Below are positions 40,901 to 46,469 of a DNA stretch of 64,000 nucleotides, in pieces. The stretch comes from Saxidomus purpurata (taxonomy: Eukaryota; Mollusca; Bivalvia; Venerida; Veneridae): the NCBI GenBank assembly GCA_022818135.1, contig JAFMSR010000014.1:34089051-34153050 (forward strand), in the 5' to 3' direction. The notes under the pieces were generated by a model. It had not been told where the DNA came from and did no database searches. It saw only the letters and a list, made by a program, of their open reading frames with translations. How positions within the stretch are numbered: position 1 is the stretch's first letter; every line of letters begins with the position of its first letter. A program made the translations under genes and the position numbers.

Positions 40901-42047
40901 GTAACTGCAATATCCTAACATAGAATGTGTTCTAATTAACTGTCATATCTACGGGTTAGAAAAGAAGTTATGTAAAGATTATGCGTCCTTTATCCTCAGA
41001 CGTACATGTTTCCTATCTTAAAGTTATTACACAGTTTTATAATGATACCGGACTTTAAGCGATTTAGTTCAATATACAGTAGTTTAACATTATATATATT
41101 GCTTCAATAATTAAGGGGTCAGTTTATACTTTTGATAAAACTTATGGCCCCACCCCTCCACTTCATATGTAAAGTTTGCGCTATACTGCACTTGTATTCA
41201 TATACAGTATGATATAATCAAATATGTTTAACTACTGTTTATTGAACTAAATCGCTTAACGTCCATTTGCCTGCTTGTTTTTTCACAATGGGGCTCACTA
41301 CATATAGAGGATATTTTTTGGTTTCGATGTAGTAACATAATTTCAACGAGTGGGCACCAAAAGTGATATTATGAGTGAAACATTGGTAACATCATTTTGT
41401 CTGCTTATTTCTTGTTTAAAACTACTTTTGTGGATTTTTCAAGCAAAAACACGTCATCAGAAAGCATAGCGCACATGACATCATAAAAATAACCTCATCG
41501 TCGCATAGTTTCTAGCATTTAGTTTACTTTTTGACGTTAATCTGTGTGAAAGATTTTGAAAAATTTCACTGACTGAACAGAACGTTTATCCGCTGTTATA
41601 TTTCGATAAACTATCGAAGAAAACAGAAAATAACAACTTATAATGTCGATTTTACAATTGATAGAAGGAAATTAAGAATGGGTATTTTCAAAATTATGAT
41701 CAAATACATCTTTGACATAATTTCATATTACTGAAAAAAGGTATTTGCAAAATTTATGTTAAAGGCTCCAAGTAGGATTCATTGCACTGAATTCTCGAAA
41801 CTGTACAAGGTCTGTATCTTCTACATGAACGCAATGCCAAGCTCTGTAGTGTTTTACATACATAAGAAATAAATTTCAAAATATTTCCACGACTTAGATA
41901 CTCGTACTAAAAAAATAGTTAAAATAAGAGAAACTGTGAAATGAAATATACATTATTACAGTGTGCATGTACATGTAATAAGGGAAAATAAGAAATCTAC
42001 TTACAGAAGGAACAAATAAACAGAATTATTTCAATGTACTTCGCCAT
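3124..42047 (-). CDS. Four-domain C-type lectin membrane receptor (whole gene model, 14 coding exons)
   Basis: Joining the exons 42047-42005, 22044-21875, 21385-21240, 21000-20876, 19957-19785, 18008-17887, 16447-16317, 16082-15922, 6741-6617, 5491-5364, 4985-4804, 4542-4415, 3998-3862 and 3194-3124 gives exactly 614 codons with no internal stop. All introns are GT-AG and in phase. Predicted layout: signal peptide 1-20, lectin domains A (about 21-161), B (162-303), C (304-441) and D (442-590), then a helix and tail (591-613). C-type lectin domains bind glycans or proteins outside the cell, so an endocytic or pathogen-recognition role is plausible but inferred. Only domain C keeps the EPN mannose-type calcium motif. 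The exon-to-exon fit is strong. The link from exon 1 across a 20 kb intron is the least certain step, and extra exons there are possible. Confidence 0.8.
3862..3998 (-). CDS. Lectin receptor exon 13: domain D, part 3
   Basis: The exon reads DWTGEPSTLKG, DDCGFV, FHERNC and GYICERY, the C-terminal third. The calcium motif is EPS, not EPN, and the ND pair is ERN, so domain D is probably not a classical sugar binder. The acceptor is TATTTAG; the donor GTAAAT leaves in phase 1. Confidence 0.9.
4415..4542 (-). CDS. Lectin receptor exon 12: domain D, part 2
   Basis: The exon encodes GWYTSLNDKQSEGYWTF, an unmistakable middle third of a C-type lectin domain. The acceptor is TTTTTTAAG. The donor GTACGT was chosen among three nearby GTs because it alone keeps the reading frame into the next exon, giving LVDWTGEPS. 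Confidence 0.88.
4804..4985 (-). CDS. Lectin receptor exon 11: domain D, part 1
   Basis: The exon encodes ATCPSTPAGW, NCYLFTPYN and NEAATYCATF, then SLLSVDSQAEK. It is the N-terminal third of the fourth lectin domain, with three cysteines. The acceptor is ATTTTAG in phase 1; the donor GTTCGT leaves in phase 0. At 182 bases it is the longest of the four first exons. Confidence 0.9.
5364..5491 (-). CDS. Lectin receptor exon 10: domain C, part 3 (EPN motif)
   Basis: The exon reads QWNQEPNDYRG, EDCAVI, QYNDVDC and AICEL. This is the only one of the four domains with the full EPN motif, the mannose/GlcNAc/fucose-type signature, together with an ND pair before the fifth cysteine. It is the best candidate for the calcium-dependent sugar site. 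The acceptor is ACTCACAG; the donor GTTACT leaves in phase 1. Confidence 0.9.
5535..6400. repeat. Intronic tandem repeats and minisatellite
   Basis: Three repeat types sit in the intron between exons 10 and 9. Degenerate 'agataaggtaagataaggtcat' units lie near 5535-5700 and 6225-6390. A minisatellite of about 20 bases, 'gaagtcactggttgctaggg', occupies 5745-5895. Two copies of the long-unit repeat lie at 5896-6195. The last two types recur side by side at 18296-19710. Confidence 0.7.
6617..6741 (-). CDS. Lectin receptor exon 9: domain C, part 2
   Basis: The exon encodes AWLQQQM, VFWTGLNDRQNDG and YVWADGTLV, an almost consensus middle third with the WIGL-like FWTGLND motif. The acceptor is TTTTACAG; the donor GTAAGT leaves in phase 2. 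Confidence 0.9.
6960..7260. repeat. Tandem duplication of about 150 bp
   Basis: Segment 6978-7085, 'catggagactttagcactag' through 'tggaaacgcaagaatt', is repeated with changes at 7137-7250. Between the copies is a small perfect hairpin GCGGGCcgcaGCCCGC near 7094-7109. Confidence 0.65.
7505..8190 (+). repeat. Direct repeat pair with tRNA-like start
   Basis: The block 7505-7730 begins with a tRNA-like stretch (taatcggttaaggcgctcg ... gagttcgagtccc) and ends in 'acggcaaataataataaaaatct ... ggataatggtaatgaaaaa'. A second copy of the second half lies at 8025-8190. Between them, 7860-7985 carries a segment with the perfect palindrome CTGTGATACtttGTATCACAG, found again at 10690-10790. Confidence 0.65.
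8235..8430 (-). repeat. tRNA-derived SINE
   Basis: Read on the minus strand, the element starts with a tRNA-like head. It has an A-box-like GGTGTAGAGGTTAAGG and a B-box-like GTGTTCGAACCCC. A body follows with 'cctccnnatatgataccagta', 'ggactcgagagtgact' and 'aagctttctctacaatcgagct'. The same body occurs on the plus strand at 17417-17589, so this is a dispersed family and not a single tRNA pseudogene. Confidence 0.8.
8431..10649. other. Intronic AT-rich DNA
   Basis: No exon or recognisable element was found in this part of the 9.2 kb intron 8. The only structures noticed are short hairpins: ccgacgcccccaggaggcggcgtcg near 8720, and GCTGTGCttccGCACAGC just beyond the nearby repeats at about 10278. 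Confidence 0.5.
10649..11065 (+). repeat. Repeat copy and tRNA-like sequence
   Basis: Segment 10690-10790 repeats 7870-7985, including the CTGTGATAC palindrome. At about 10991-11060 lies a tRNA-like stretch with A-box-like TGGCGCAGTGG and B-box-like GGGTTCAATCCCC. Its acceptor ends do not pair, so it is a SINE head or tRNA pseudogene rather than a working tRNA. Confidence 0.55.
11574..11715. mobile_element. Palindromic MITE with TTTCAGTGAAA termini
   Basis: The whole 142 bp segment is an imperfect palindrome. It starts GTTTGTTTCAGTGAAA and ends with the reverse complement, with the centre at ACGAGTGGCGTAGCCACGAGT. Related half-palindromes with 'cagtgaaat' occur at 12547-12640, so 11574-12640 may be one longer fold-back unit. 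No coding capacity is visible. Confidence 0.7.
12706..15171. mobile_element. Large fold-back element with arms of about 960 bp
   Basis: The left arm (12706 to about 13673) and right arm (about 14215 to 15171) are inverted copies, roughly 90 percent alike by eye. The spacer of about 540 bp itself contains a shorter inverted pair (GGCAGCGTGCAAGAACCATA at 13892 and its complement near 14010). The termini read TCACTGTCGTGAACGCGC. Both arms carry clusters of CGGTACGGT-type motifs near the ends and again about 430 bp in. No transposase is seen, and I found no clear target duplication. It lies in intron 8 of the lectin receptor. Confidence 0.85.
15922..16082 (-). CDS. Lectin receptor exon 8: domain C, part 1
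   Basis: The exon encodes NIGCGSW, KFCYGF and ARSYCQKMGGDLMKVDS, a strongly conserved N-terminal third of a C-type lectin domain. The acceptor is TTCATAG in phase 1; the donor GTGACT leaves in phase 0. The following intron is 9.2 kb and holds the large fold-back element at 12706-15171. Confidence 0.88.
16317..16447 (-). CDS. Lectin receptor exon 7: domain B, part 3
   Basis: The exon reads QWQQEPDNVAG, ENCGVL, FSDRDC and FICYK, the C-terminal third of the domain. The motif is EPD, a variant of the mannose-type EPN, and the partner site is DRD rather than ND. Calcium or sugar binding is therefore uncertain. The acceptor is CCCCGTAG; the donor GTAAGT leaves in phase 1. Confidence 0.85.
16795..17765 (+). 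repeat. Tandem repeat of about 150 bp units, with microsatellite and SINE inside
   Basis: Five diverged units run 'agagttatggttcttgtacactgcact ... gaccattgtatgaagttttattgaattccaaccagtagttttcaagttatgctccggacaaggaaa ... caataactctgtaatta'. A (TAA)n run occupies 16927-16974 inside unit 1. A truncated SINE (17417-17589) splits unit 4. Confidence 0.8.
17417..17589 (+). mobile_element. 5'-truncated SINE inserted in tandem repeat
   Basis: The insert begins within the tRNA-like head (gccgctaatcccggagg, B-box-like ggattcgagccccac). It then follows the 8235-8430 SINE body and ends in 'ttttaaaaatgaaaaaaa'. It interrupts 'ccaaccag/tagttttcaag', a continuous string in the neighbouring repeat units. Confidence 0.75.
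17887..18008 (-). CDS. Lectin receptor exon 6: domain B, part 2
   Basis: The exon contains the WIGL-type strand as HWVGLQS and the WSWYTGG strand. The acceptor is TATTACAG; the donor GTGAGT leaves in phase 2. Joining to the next exon restores TIVQWQQEPDN, the long loop leading to the calcium site. Confidence 0.85.
18296..18830 (+). repeat. Minisatellite of GGAAGTCACTGGTTGCTA units
   Basis: About 25 degenerate units of 18-22 bases, 'ggaagtcactggttgctaag', run through intron 5. The same unit forms a shorter array at 5745-5895 in another intron of this gene. Confidence 0.8.
18835..19710 (+). repeat. Dispersed long-unit repeat array (copy 2)
   Basis: About four units of the family seen at 1620-2370 lie here in the same orientation. 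They close with the same 'ccataacaaccagagtactgcatgg ... catcaacattggcccagtaat' module. Confidence 0.75.
19785..19957 (-). CDS. Lectin receptor exon 5: domain B, part 1
   Basis: The exon reads DGSCVLGW, SSCYWVG and AQAKTYCEGMGNGAVNPTLFVIDD, matching the first third of a C-type lectin domain including three cysteines. The acceptor is TTTTCAAG in phase 1 and the donor GTTCGT in phase 0. The next exon is separated by a 1.8 kb intron filled with minisatellite and tandem repeats. Confidence 0.85.
20327..20624 (-). mobile_element. Full-length tRNA-derived SINE
   Basis: On the minus strand the element begins with a tRNA-like head (GCAGTCGAGTGGTTAATGC, then CCGGTTCGAATCC). It continues with a body containing 'cgtgtatcggtgctatacacg' and ends near 'gactataaacaatc'. 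The 3' half matches 352-466. A related 'tgtatgggtgctatacacc' segment lies at 27310-27365. Confidence 0.75.
20876..21000 (-). CDS. Lectin receptor exon 4: domain A, part 3
   Basis: The exon encodes the C-terminal third: IWNRSPANDG, NCGAI, LSCNA and YICQY. The last three cysteines are in canonical positions. The EPN/QPD calcium motif is replaced by SPA, and the usual ND before the fifth cysteine is missing (ADLSC), so domain A probably does not bind sugar through calcium. The acceptor is CAACAG; the donor GTAAGT leaves in phase 1. Confidence 0.85.
21240..21385 (-). CDS. Lectin receptor exon 3: domain A, part 2
   Basis: The exon holds the WIGL-equivalent strand as GYWTDLNDIP and the following VWKWG strand, and ends with the long loop. 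The acceptor is TTTACAG and the donor GTAAGA, leaving in phase 2. It is 146 bases, about 20 bases longer than the matching exons of domains B-D, so the loop of domain A is extended. Confidence 0.85.
21875..22044 (-). CDS. Lectin receptor exon 2: domain A, part 1
   Basis: The exon carries the N-terminal third of a long-form C-type lectin fold. It has a TGCDDGW start with the first cysteine pair, a CYY strand and SECNNMDSSLLRLES, the usual 'C...G..L..I.S' helix. The acceptor chosen is after TTCTGATGCAG because it enters in phase 1 like the first exon of every other domain here. A second acceptor 16 bases inside the exon would enter in phase 2 and is disfavoured. The donor is GTAAGG, phase 0. 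Confidence 0.85.
22045..23187. other. Start of intron 1, no recognised feature
   Basis: The segment is AT-rich. A short direct repeat 'ctaaaaataNcttcgtag(c/t)cNttcgtt' occurs at about 22564-22650. No exon that fits the lectin gene phase was found. Confidence 0.5.
23188..23305. repeat. Tandem repeat of about 32 bp
   Basis: Four units of 'cagtaatgagcaatagcacatgagtta' lie immediately beyond the 3' end of the minus-strand RT remnant. They may be that element's 3' tail repeat. Confidence 0.7.
23318..24240 (-). pseudogene. Decayed non-LTR retrotransposon reverse transcriptase (3' part)
   Basis: Translated fragments on the minus strand follow the order of a non-LTR RT: ILGPVPFLVFINDL (motif B region), YVEDTLYT in place of YADD, KPMKSSIMLLG, KLLGIFIDNKLT, then FDYCSTLWG, KRAARMILD and LNWLSFPDRIQYH. 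The closing stretch includes WNYIPSDIRNA. The catalytic ADD has become VED, and frames are broken in at least two places. The 5' half is missing. The layout resembles CR1/Jockey-type elements; the clade is an inference. Confidence 0.8.
24241..28359. other. Intron 1 AT-rich DNA with scattered SINE pieces
   Basis: No coding exon was found. Minor features are a tRNA-like SINE head on the minus strand near 24600-24672, an AACAAGGA/TCCTTGTT hairpin at 26141-26172, and a SINE-like central block 'tgtatgggtgctatacacc' at 27310-27420. Confidence 0.5.
28360..28725. mobile_element. Candidate MITE with GATATTACCCTTCAAA ends
   Basis: CTTAAAGTGATATTACCCTT at about 28361 is matched in reverse by AAGGGTAATATAACTTTAA at about 28700. 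The inverted match extends about 30 bases into each end. No target duplication was resolved. Confidence 0.5.
29470..30480. repeat. Dispersed repeat interrupted by a MITE
   Basis: 'ttgacctttgttggacc', 'gagtgaagatattgagcataaacc' and repeated 'taattgagatacggactt...' units run through 29470-29977 and resume at 30348-30480. The interruption is the MITE 29982-30343. Confidence 0.6.
29982..30343. mobile_element. MITE with AGCTGCTCGCTC termini and TTAA target site
   Basis: A 362 bp unit starts AGCTGCTCGCTC and ends GAGCGAGCAGCT. It is flanked by TTAA on both sides (29978-29981 and 30344-30347). TTAA duplications are typical of piggyBac and Kolobok elements; which one applies here is unresolved. It has no coding capacity. 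Confidence 0.75.
30590..32635. other. Interior of TIR element 1, no gene recognised
   Basis: About 30590-30710 repeats the 21 bp-type units (gcaccgcatataatg) in inverse orientation. Near 31740-31990 a TATATAAG box, an AATAAA and a CGTGACA end give a look of a solo LTR, without a matching start. The rest is AT-rich. Confidence 0.4.
32636..34720 (+). pseudogene. 5'-truncated non-LTR retrotransposon (reverse transcriptase)
   Basis: The translated order is RNKAPGCDLLT, SSWTKSIIVPIHKKGD, ISLISTMAKLF, FGFRSNRSTEDCVF, FIDYEKAFDT, then a long open frame (to 34221) with LKQGEPLSPILF, the catalytic LLFADDMVLFT at about 33352-33384, and a YLGIKF thumb start. Past that stop comes AIETGRY and a cysteine-histidine knuckle ending EYHFLLTC. 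The frame breaks near 32848 (small deletion), near 33086 (an extra T) and near 34225. The endonuclease half is absent. A (TTG)n run at 34686-34712 may be its 3' tail. It lies within TIR element 1. Confidence 0.85.
35129..36080. other. Intron 1 sequence, no gene recognised
   Basis: The segment is AT-rich with no supported feature. A string 'tacagtggaacttccgaatac' near 35682 resembles a Tc1/pogo-type end but has no partner. Confidence 0.45.
36081..36176 (+). repeat. Tandem duplication, 2 x 48 bp
   Basis: Two adjacent 48-base copies (36081-36128 and 36129-36176), 'tgtgtca...aatataggcac ... gttagaatarGca', differ at about four positions. Confidence 0.9.
36523..36692. mobile_element. Palindromic MITE of 170 bp
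   Basis: The unit starts GAAATAATCTATGGCTTGGA and ends with its reverse complement. About 45 outer bases match nearly perfectly, and the centre is GAGGGCGAAGCCCGAG. No TSD was resolved and no coding capacity is present. Centre and size resemble the palindrome at 11574-11715. Confidence 0.8.
37130..38030 (+). repeat. Dispersed tandem repeat (plus orientation)
   Basis: Units of about 110-130 bp contain 'cattatgtgcagcggagcg(g/a)aaccgtttgaacaa', 'gaacaatcctgtgaagtttggttgaaa' and 'cccagtggttaaggagaagatg'. The block starts at 'ggccctatatcgctcatct'. The same family runs in reverse at 42830-43560. A long-unit fragment follows at 37920-38010. Confidence 0.7.
38300..38810 (+). repeat. 21 bp TTATATGCRGTA array
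   Basis: About 22 units of roughly 21 bases, each starting ttatatgNgGta and followed by a variable 8-10 base spacer. Because 21 is divisible by three, long repetitive open frames exist on both strands; they look like by-products. Confidence 0.8.
39154..40672. mobile_element. Inner inverted-repeat segment of TIR element 2
   Basis: A perfect 24-base inverted pair (39154-39177 and 40649-40672), starting TGACGTAACGTCAAAA, bounds 1519 bp of AT-rich DNA. It replaces part of the right arm of the outer element, so it may be a separate nested transposon. No target duplication is evident. Inside, 'actggacaNtttTaagaactcgtt' occurs twice (about 39871 and 40071). Confidence 0.55.
40747..42000. other. Intron 1 near exon 1
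   Basis: Apart from the MITE at 41050-41264, only AT-rich DNA and a 'cgagtgggcaccaaaagtgat' fragment near 41348 are present. That fragment recalls the palindrome at 11574. Confidence 0.5.
41050..41264. mobile_element. MITE with TTAAGCGATTTAGTTCAATA ends
   Basis: The unit starts GGACTTTAAGCGATTTAG and ends CTAAATCGCTTAACGTCC. The inverted match extends about 40 bases with few changes. Length is 215 bp. No TSD was identified. Confidence 0.75.
42005..42047 (-). CDS. Lectin receptor exon 1: signal peptide
   Basis: The exon starts with ATG and reads MAKYIEIILFICSF, then a phase-1 GTAAGT donor. Joined to the next exon it continues as LYPVYS before the first lectin residues. This makes a classic signal peptide with a hydrophobic core of about 13 residues and a V-Y-S cleavage site near residue 20. 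The exon lies about 20 kb upstream of the first lectin exon. The join rests on matching phase and on the quality of the resulting signal peptide. A TTTTATAAAA run lies only about 5-15 bases before the ATG, too close to act as a core promoter for this start. A TATA-like CTATATCA sits about 65 bases upstream. Confidence 0.65.
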
Positions 42048-42829
42048 TTTAATTTTATAAAACGATCGGATGTGTACCAGCCTCTAAACCTTTATCACGA
42101 TTACTGTTCTGATATAGCCGTATCTTTTTGATAATGTTCGGGATATCAAAGGTTTCATCGTTAAACTTTTAGTAAAGGTGATTCATACACCAATCCACAT
42201 TTGAAAGACACATGCATGCAGACACACGCATGCATTAACACGCACGCACGCACAACCTTTCCTTATATCCATACACAAATGCGCCATGACTTCTTGGGGA
42301 ACTGAATTGTGAGTTCCAGAGCTTTTCCAGTAGCTATGCAGATTACTCGAATAAAATAGTCATGCGTGCGCAGCTGATTAATTTTGTTTCTATTGCGAAC
42401 GTATTAAATCTGGTTATACACACGCTTAGGCTCAGTACAGCGATTCTGGAGCATAAGTTCATCTTGTTATAATATTTTATCATACTATGACAACCCACTT
42501 CACACACTGGGCAGGCTGGGTCACTCAACGAAGACTTTTCAAAAATGCCCATTTTCACTAGATATGTCTCTTATAAACTACAAGATGATCCAGACAACGA
42601 AATACAAACAGAATGAATACCATTAACACAGTATTTCAATGTTTTAAAATACACCCTACAATATCGTACACAGTAAAAGATATCTTTCATTTGTCATCCA
42701 ATCCTTCTAAATTTCGCGCGTATTCATTGGATGACAAGTAAAGCTTCCCACGACGTTTGTGTCACTAAGAGTACTGTAGGGAAGCGAAAAGGAAATGTAG
42801 GTACTACCTTGCCCTTTTAGCTCAACTGG
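42048..42829. other. Upstream flank of the lectin receptor gene
   Basis: The first few hundred bases are the presumed promoter and 5' UTR region of the minus-strand gene. A CA-rich low-complexity run (acacgcatgc, cgcacgcacg) lies at 42205-42255. No other gene is recognised. Confidence 0.45.
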
Positions 42830-43560
42830 GCATAAAGTGCTCATGATGAGCTGTTGTGACTACTTGATGTCCGTCGTCAACAATTGCTTCAAATGACATC
42901 TCCTCCACATGATTAAGCAACGGATCAAGTTCAAATAAATTTACAGGAGTCCTCTACGAAAAGCGATCATTACACATGGTTTGCTCCACTTCGCAAAATG
43001 GCCGACAGAACTAAATATAGAAAACACCTTTAAACTATATCTTCTCTTTGACCAGTGAGCCAAGTTCACCCAAACATTCACAAGATTGTTCCTTTATTGT
43101 CCTTTGCCAAAATTGCTCAAACCGTTCCGCTACACTGTACATACATGTAATAGCCACCAAAGCTAAAATAGGAAAACCTTTAAACAACAGCTCCTTTTTA
43201 CAACTTGGCTTCTTTCAAATAAACATCGAAGGATTGTTCCTTGGATGGTCGTCAACCAAAATTGCTCAAACGGTTTTACTCAGCTGTACATAACGGCTAC
43301 CAGAGCTAAAACAGAAAAACCTGTAAACGACATCTCCCGCTTAACCACTGGCCCAGTTTCATCCAAACTCCCTCAGACTGTTCCTTGAATTTTACTCAGC
43401 AAAATTTGCTCAAATGGTTCCATTCCACTTCACAAAATGACCACAGGAGCTAAACATAAAACACTTTGAAACGACATCTGGCCCAATTCCAATCAAACTT
43501 CACAGGATTGTCACTTAAATGGTCTTCCAACGATCTGCACAATTATTATCCATGTTATCA
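42830..43560 (-). repeat. Dispersed tandem repeat (minus orientation)
   Basis: About five units read 'attgctcaaacNgttccNctNcactgtaca', 'agctaaaaNagaaaaacctttaaac' and 'tcacNggattgttccttNNatNgt'. These are the reverse complement of the family at 37130-37900. The two blocks face each other across TIR element 2 and exon 1. Confidence 0.7.
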
Positions 43561-43589
43561 GGAAATGGCAGTTAAAAATATGTCCGTGA

Positions 43590-45930
43590 AGTTAGCGGCC
43601 TAGCGGACTAGCGGCCTAGCGGCGTGAAGCTTGCGGCCTAGCGGCCTGGCGGCCTAGCGGCGTGAATTTGGCGGCCTAGCGGCCTGGCGGCCTAACGGCG
43701 TGAACTTAGCGGCCTAGCGGCCTGGCGGCCTAGCGGCGTGAACTTAGCGGCCCAGCGGCCAAGCGGCCTGATTTGATGGTCACTAAAATAAGTTCATTTT
43801 GCAAAGCAGAAACATTCAAAAAATTGTTTCATATTAAAAACACTAACATACTTTTTTATTGATTTCTTCTTCAACATAAAACCCCAGCAGCCCAACGGCC
43901 TAGCGGCCAAACGACTAAACATCTTTTTAAAAATGGTATATTAGCTAAAAAACATCTTCAAAATAACACCCCGGCGGCCTGGCGGCCTGGCGGCCTAGCG
44001 GCCAAACGATTAAACATTATAAGATAATTGATTTCTTCTTCAAAATAACACCCCAGCGGCATAGCGACCAAGTGACTAAACATCTTTTTTAACGTAATTA
44101 TGGTATATAAGCTTTATACAATTTCGTTGTAAGAAAATTGATTTCTTCTTCAAAATAACACCCCAGCGGCCTGGCGGCCAAATGATTAAACATCTTTATT
44201 TAAGAAAATATGGTATATTAGCTTTATTCAATGTCGCTCATTCTACGATGAAAGATATCACAGAATTACAATTTCGTTATAAGAAAATTAATTTCTTCTT
44301 CAAAATCACACCCCAGCGGCCTGGCGGCCTGGCGGCCTAGCGGCCAAACGACTAAACATCTTTTTTTAACGAAAATATGGTATATAAGCTTTATTCAATG
44401 TCGCTCATTCTACGATAAAAAATATCACAGAATTACAATTTCGTTATAAGAAAATTAATTTCTTCTTCAAAATAACACCCCAGCGGCTTGGCGGCCTACC
44501 GGCCTAGCGGCCTGGCGGCCTAGCGGCCAAACGACTAAACATCTTTTTTTACGAAAATATGGTATATTAGCTTTATTCAATGTCGCTCATTCTACGATAA
44601 ATAATATCACAGAGATACAATTTCGTTATAAGAAAATTGATTTCTTCTTCAAAATAACACCCCAGCGGCCTGGCGGCTTAGCGGCCTGGCGGCCAAACGA
44701 CTTAACATCTTTTTTTAACGAAAATATGGTATATTAACTTTATTCAATTTCGCTCATTCTGCGATAAAAATATCACAAAAATACAATTTCGTTATAAGAA
44801 AATTGATTTCTTCTTCAAAATAACACCCCAAACGACTAAACATCTTTTTCAACGAAAATATGGTATATTAGCTTTATTCAATGTCGCTCGTTCTACGATA
44901 AATAATATCACAAAAATACAATTTCGTTATAAGAAAATTGATTTCTTCTTCAAAATAACACCCCAGCGGCCTGGCGGCCTGGCGGCCTAGCGGCCAAACG
45001 ACTACACATCTTTTTTTAACGAAAATATTGTATATTAGCTTTATTCAATGTCGCTTCGCTCATTCTACGAAAAAAAATATCAAAATATCATAGAAATACA
45101 AAATACAATAAGAAAATTAATTTCTTCTTCAAAATAACACCCCAGCGGCCTGGCGGCCAAACGACTAAACATCTTTTTTTAACTAAACTATGGTAATTTC
45201 ACTTTTTTCAATGTCGCTCATTCTGCGATAAAAATATCACAAAAATACAATTTCGTTATAAGAAATTGATATCTTCATCAACATAAAACCCCAGCGGCCT
45301 GGCGGCCTAGCGGCCAAATATGGTATATTCACTTTATTCAATGTCGCTCATTCTGCGATAAAAATATCAAAAAGTACGATTTCGTTAAAAGAAAACATAT
45401 TTCTTCATCAACATAACGCCCAAGCGGGTACCGGCCTGGCAGCCGAGCGACATAGCATCTTTGGGTTTTTTTAACGAAACTATGGTATGTTCACTTTATT
45501 CTAATGTCGCTCATTCTGCGAGAAAAATATCACAAAAATACAATTCCGTTATAAGAAAATTGATTTCTTCATCAACATTAAACCCCAGCGGCCTGGCGGC
45601 CTAGCGACTAAACTTTCTTTTTAAATGAAAATATGGTATATTCAGATTATTCAATGTCGCTCATTCTGAGATAAAAATATCAAAAAGAATGATTTCGTTA
45701 TAAGAAAATATATTTCTTCATCAACATGACACCCAAGCGGCCTGGCGGCCTAGCGGCCAAGCTTGTTAGTTTATTTGTTTGACGTGCTTATTGCTCACCA
45801 TCCTTTTTCAAGGTTCATACGGTGCAAGCTTTAGAAAGACAGATACAGTAAAAGACCATAGCTCTTTAACAATACGATTTCATTATAAGAAAATAGATTT
45901 TTTCATCAACATAACCAAGCGGCCTAACGG
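43590..45930 (+). repeat. Higher-order satellite with GC-rich 9 bp minisatellite core
   Basis: A 9 bp unit GCGGCCTAG/GCGGCCTGG forms an opening array (43590-43770). It then recurs as 2-6 copies inside about 14 larger units of roughly 110-185 bp. Each large unit reads 'ccccagcggcctggcggcc...aaacgactaaacatcttttt', 'atatggtatattagctttattcaatgtcgctcattctacgat' and 'caatttcgttataagaaaattgatttcttcttcaaaataaca'. The contrast between GC-rich cores and AT-rich bodies is striking. Confidence 0.9.
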
Positions 45931-46003
45931 TTTTTCGAAATGTCTTAAGTTATCATACTTTAGAACGAATATTCGAACAAAAAGAGGGAAAGATGGCCCT
46001 ATA

Positions 46004-46462
46004 GGTATGAGACGCCTAAATCGGTGAAAACCGGAAGCAGGTTATTTTGTCTAGGGAACATGCAGACCTACACTATGTGTTTGATTGCTGATTGGCTGAA
46101 ACTAAGTGGATGCATACAAGAAAAATTAGTTTGAAATAATCGCTGCATGATAGATCACAAATGAAATATGAAGAGAAAAATCTGGATATAAATTATAATC
46201 AAAATATTTGGTATTTGAAAATACTGACATATTTGGTCGGTGACCACTAAAACTGCCACAAAAATGGGGGTGGTGTCATTGAGCTCCAAATTACTGGCAT
46301 AAAGTATTGGATCACATGTATAAATTTTGTTATTTTTATGTGGGACTAGGATGATTCTACAAAATAAAGTTCATTTCAGCAGTCGGTGAGATTTTGGGTA
46401 GTCGCACCGGAAGAAATCCTTATAATGTAAGTCTATGGAAATGTATTTAGGCGTCTCATACC
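46004..46462. mobile_element. MITE with GGTATGAGACGCCTAAAT ends and TATA duplication
   Basis: A 459 bp unit starts GGTATGAGACGCCTAAAT and ends with its exact reverse complement. TATA flanks both sides (46000-46003 and 46463-46466). The insertion splits the dispersed-repeat string 'ggccctatatcgct', seen uninterrupted at about 5706 and 37149. It has no coding capacity. Confidence 0.85.
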
Positions 46463-46469
46463 TATATCG

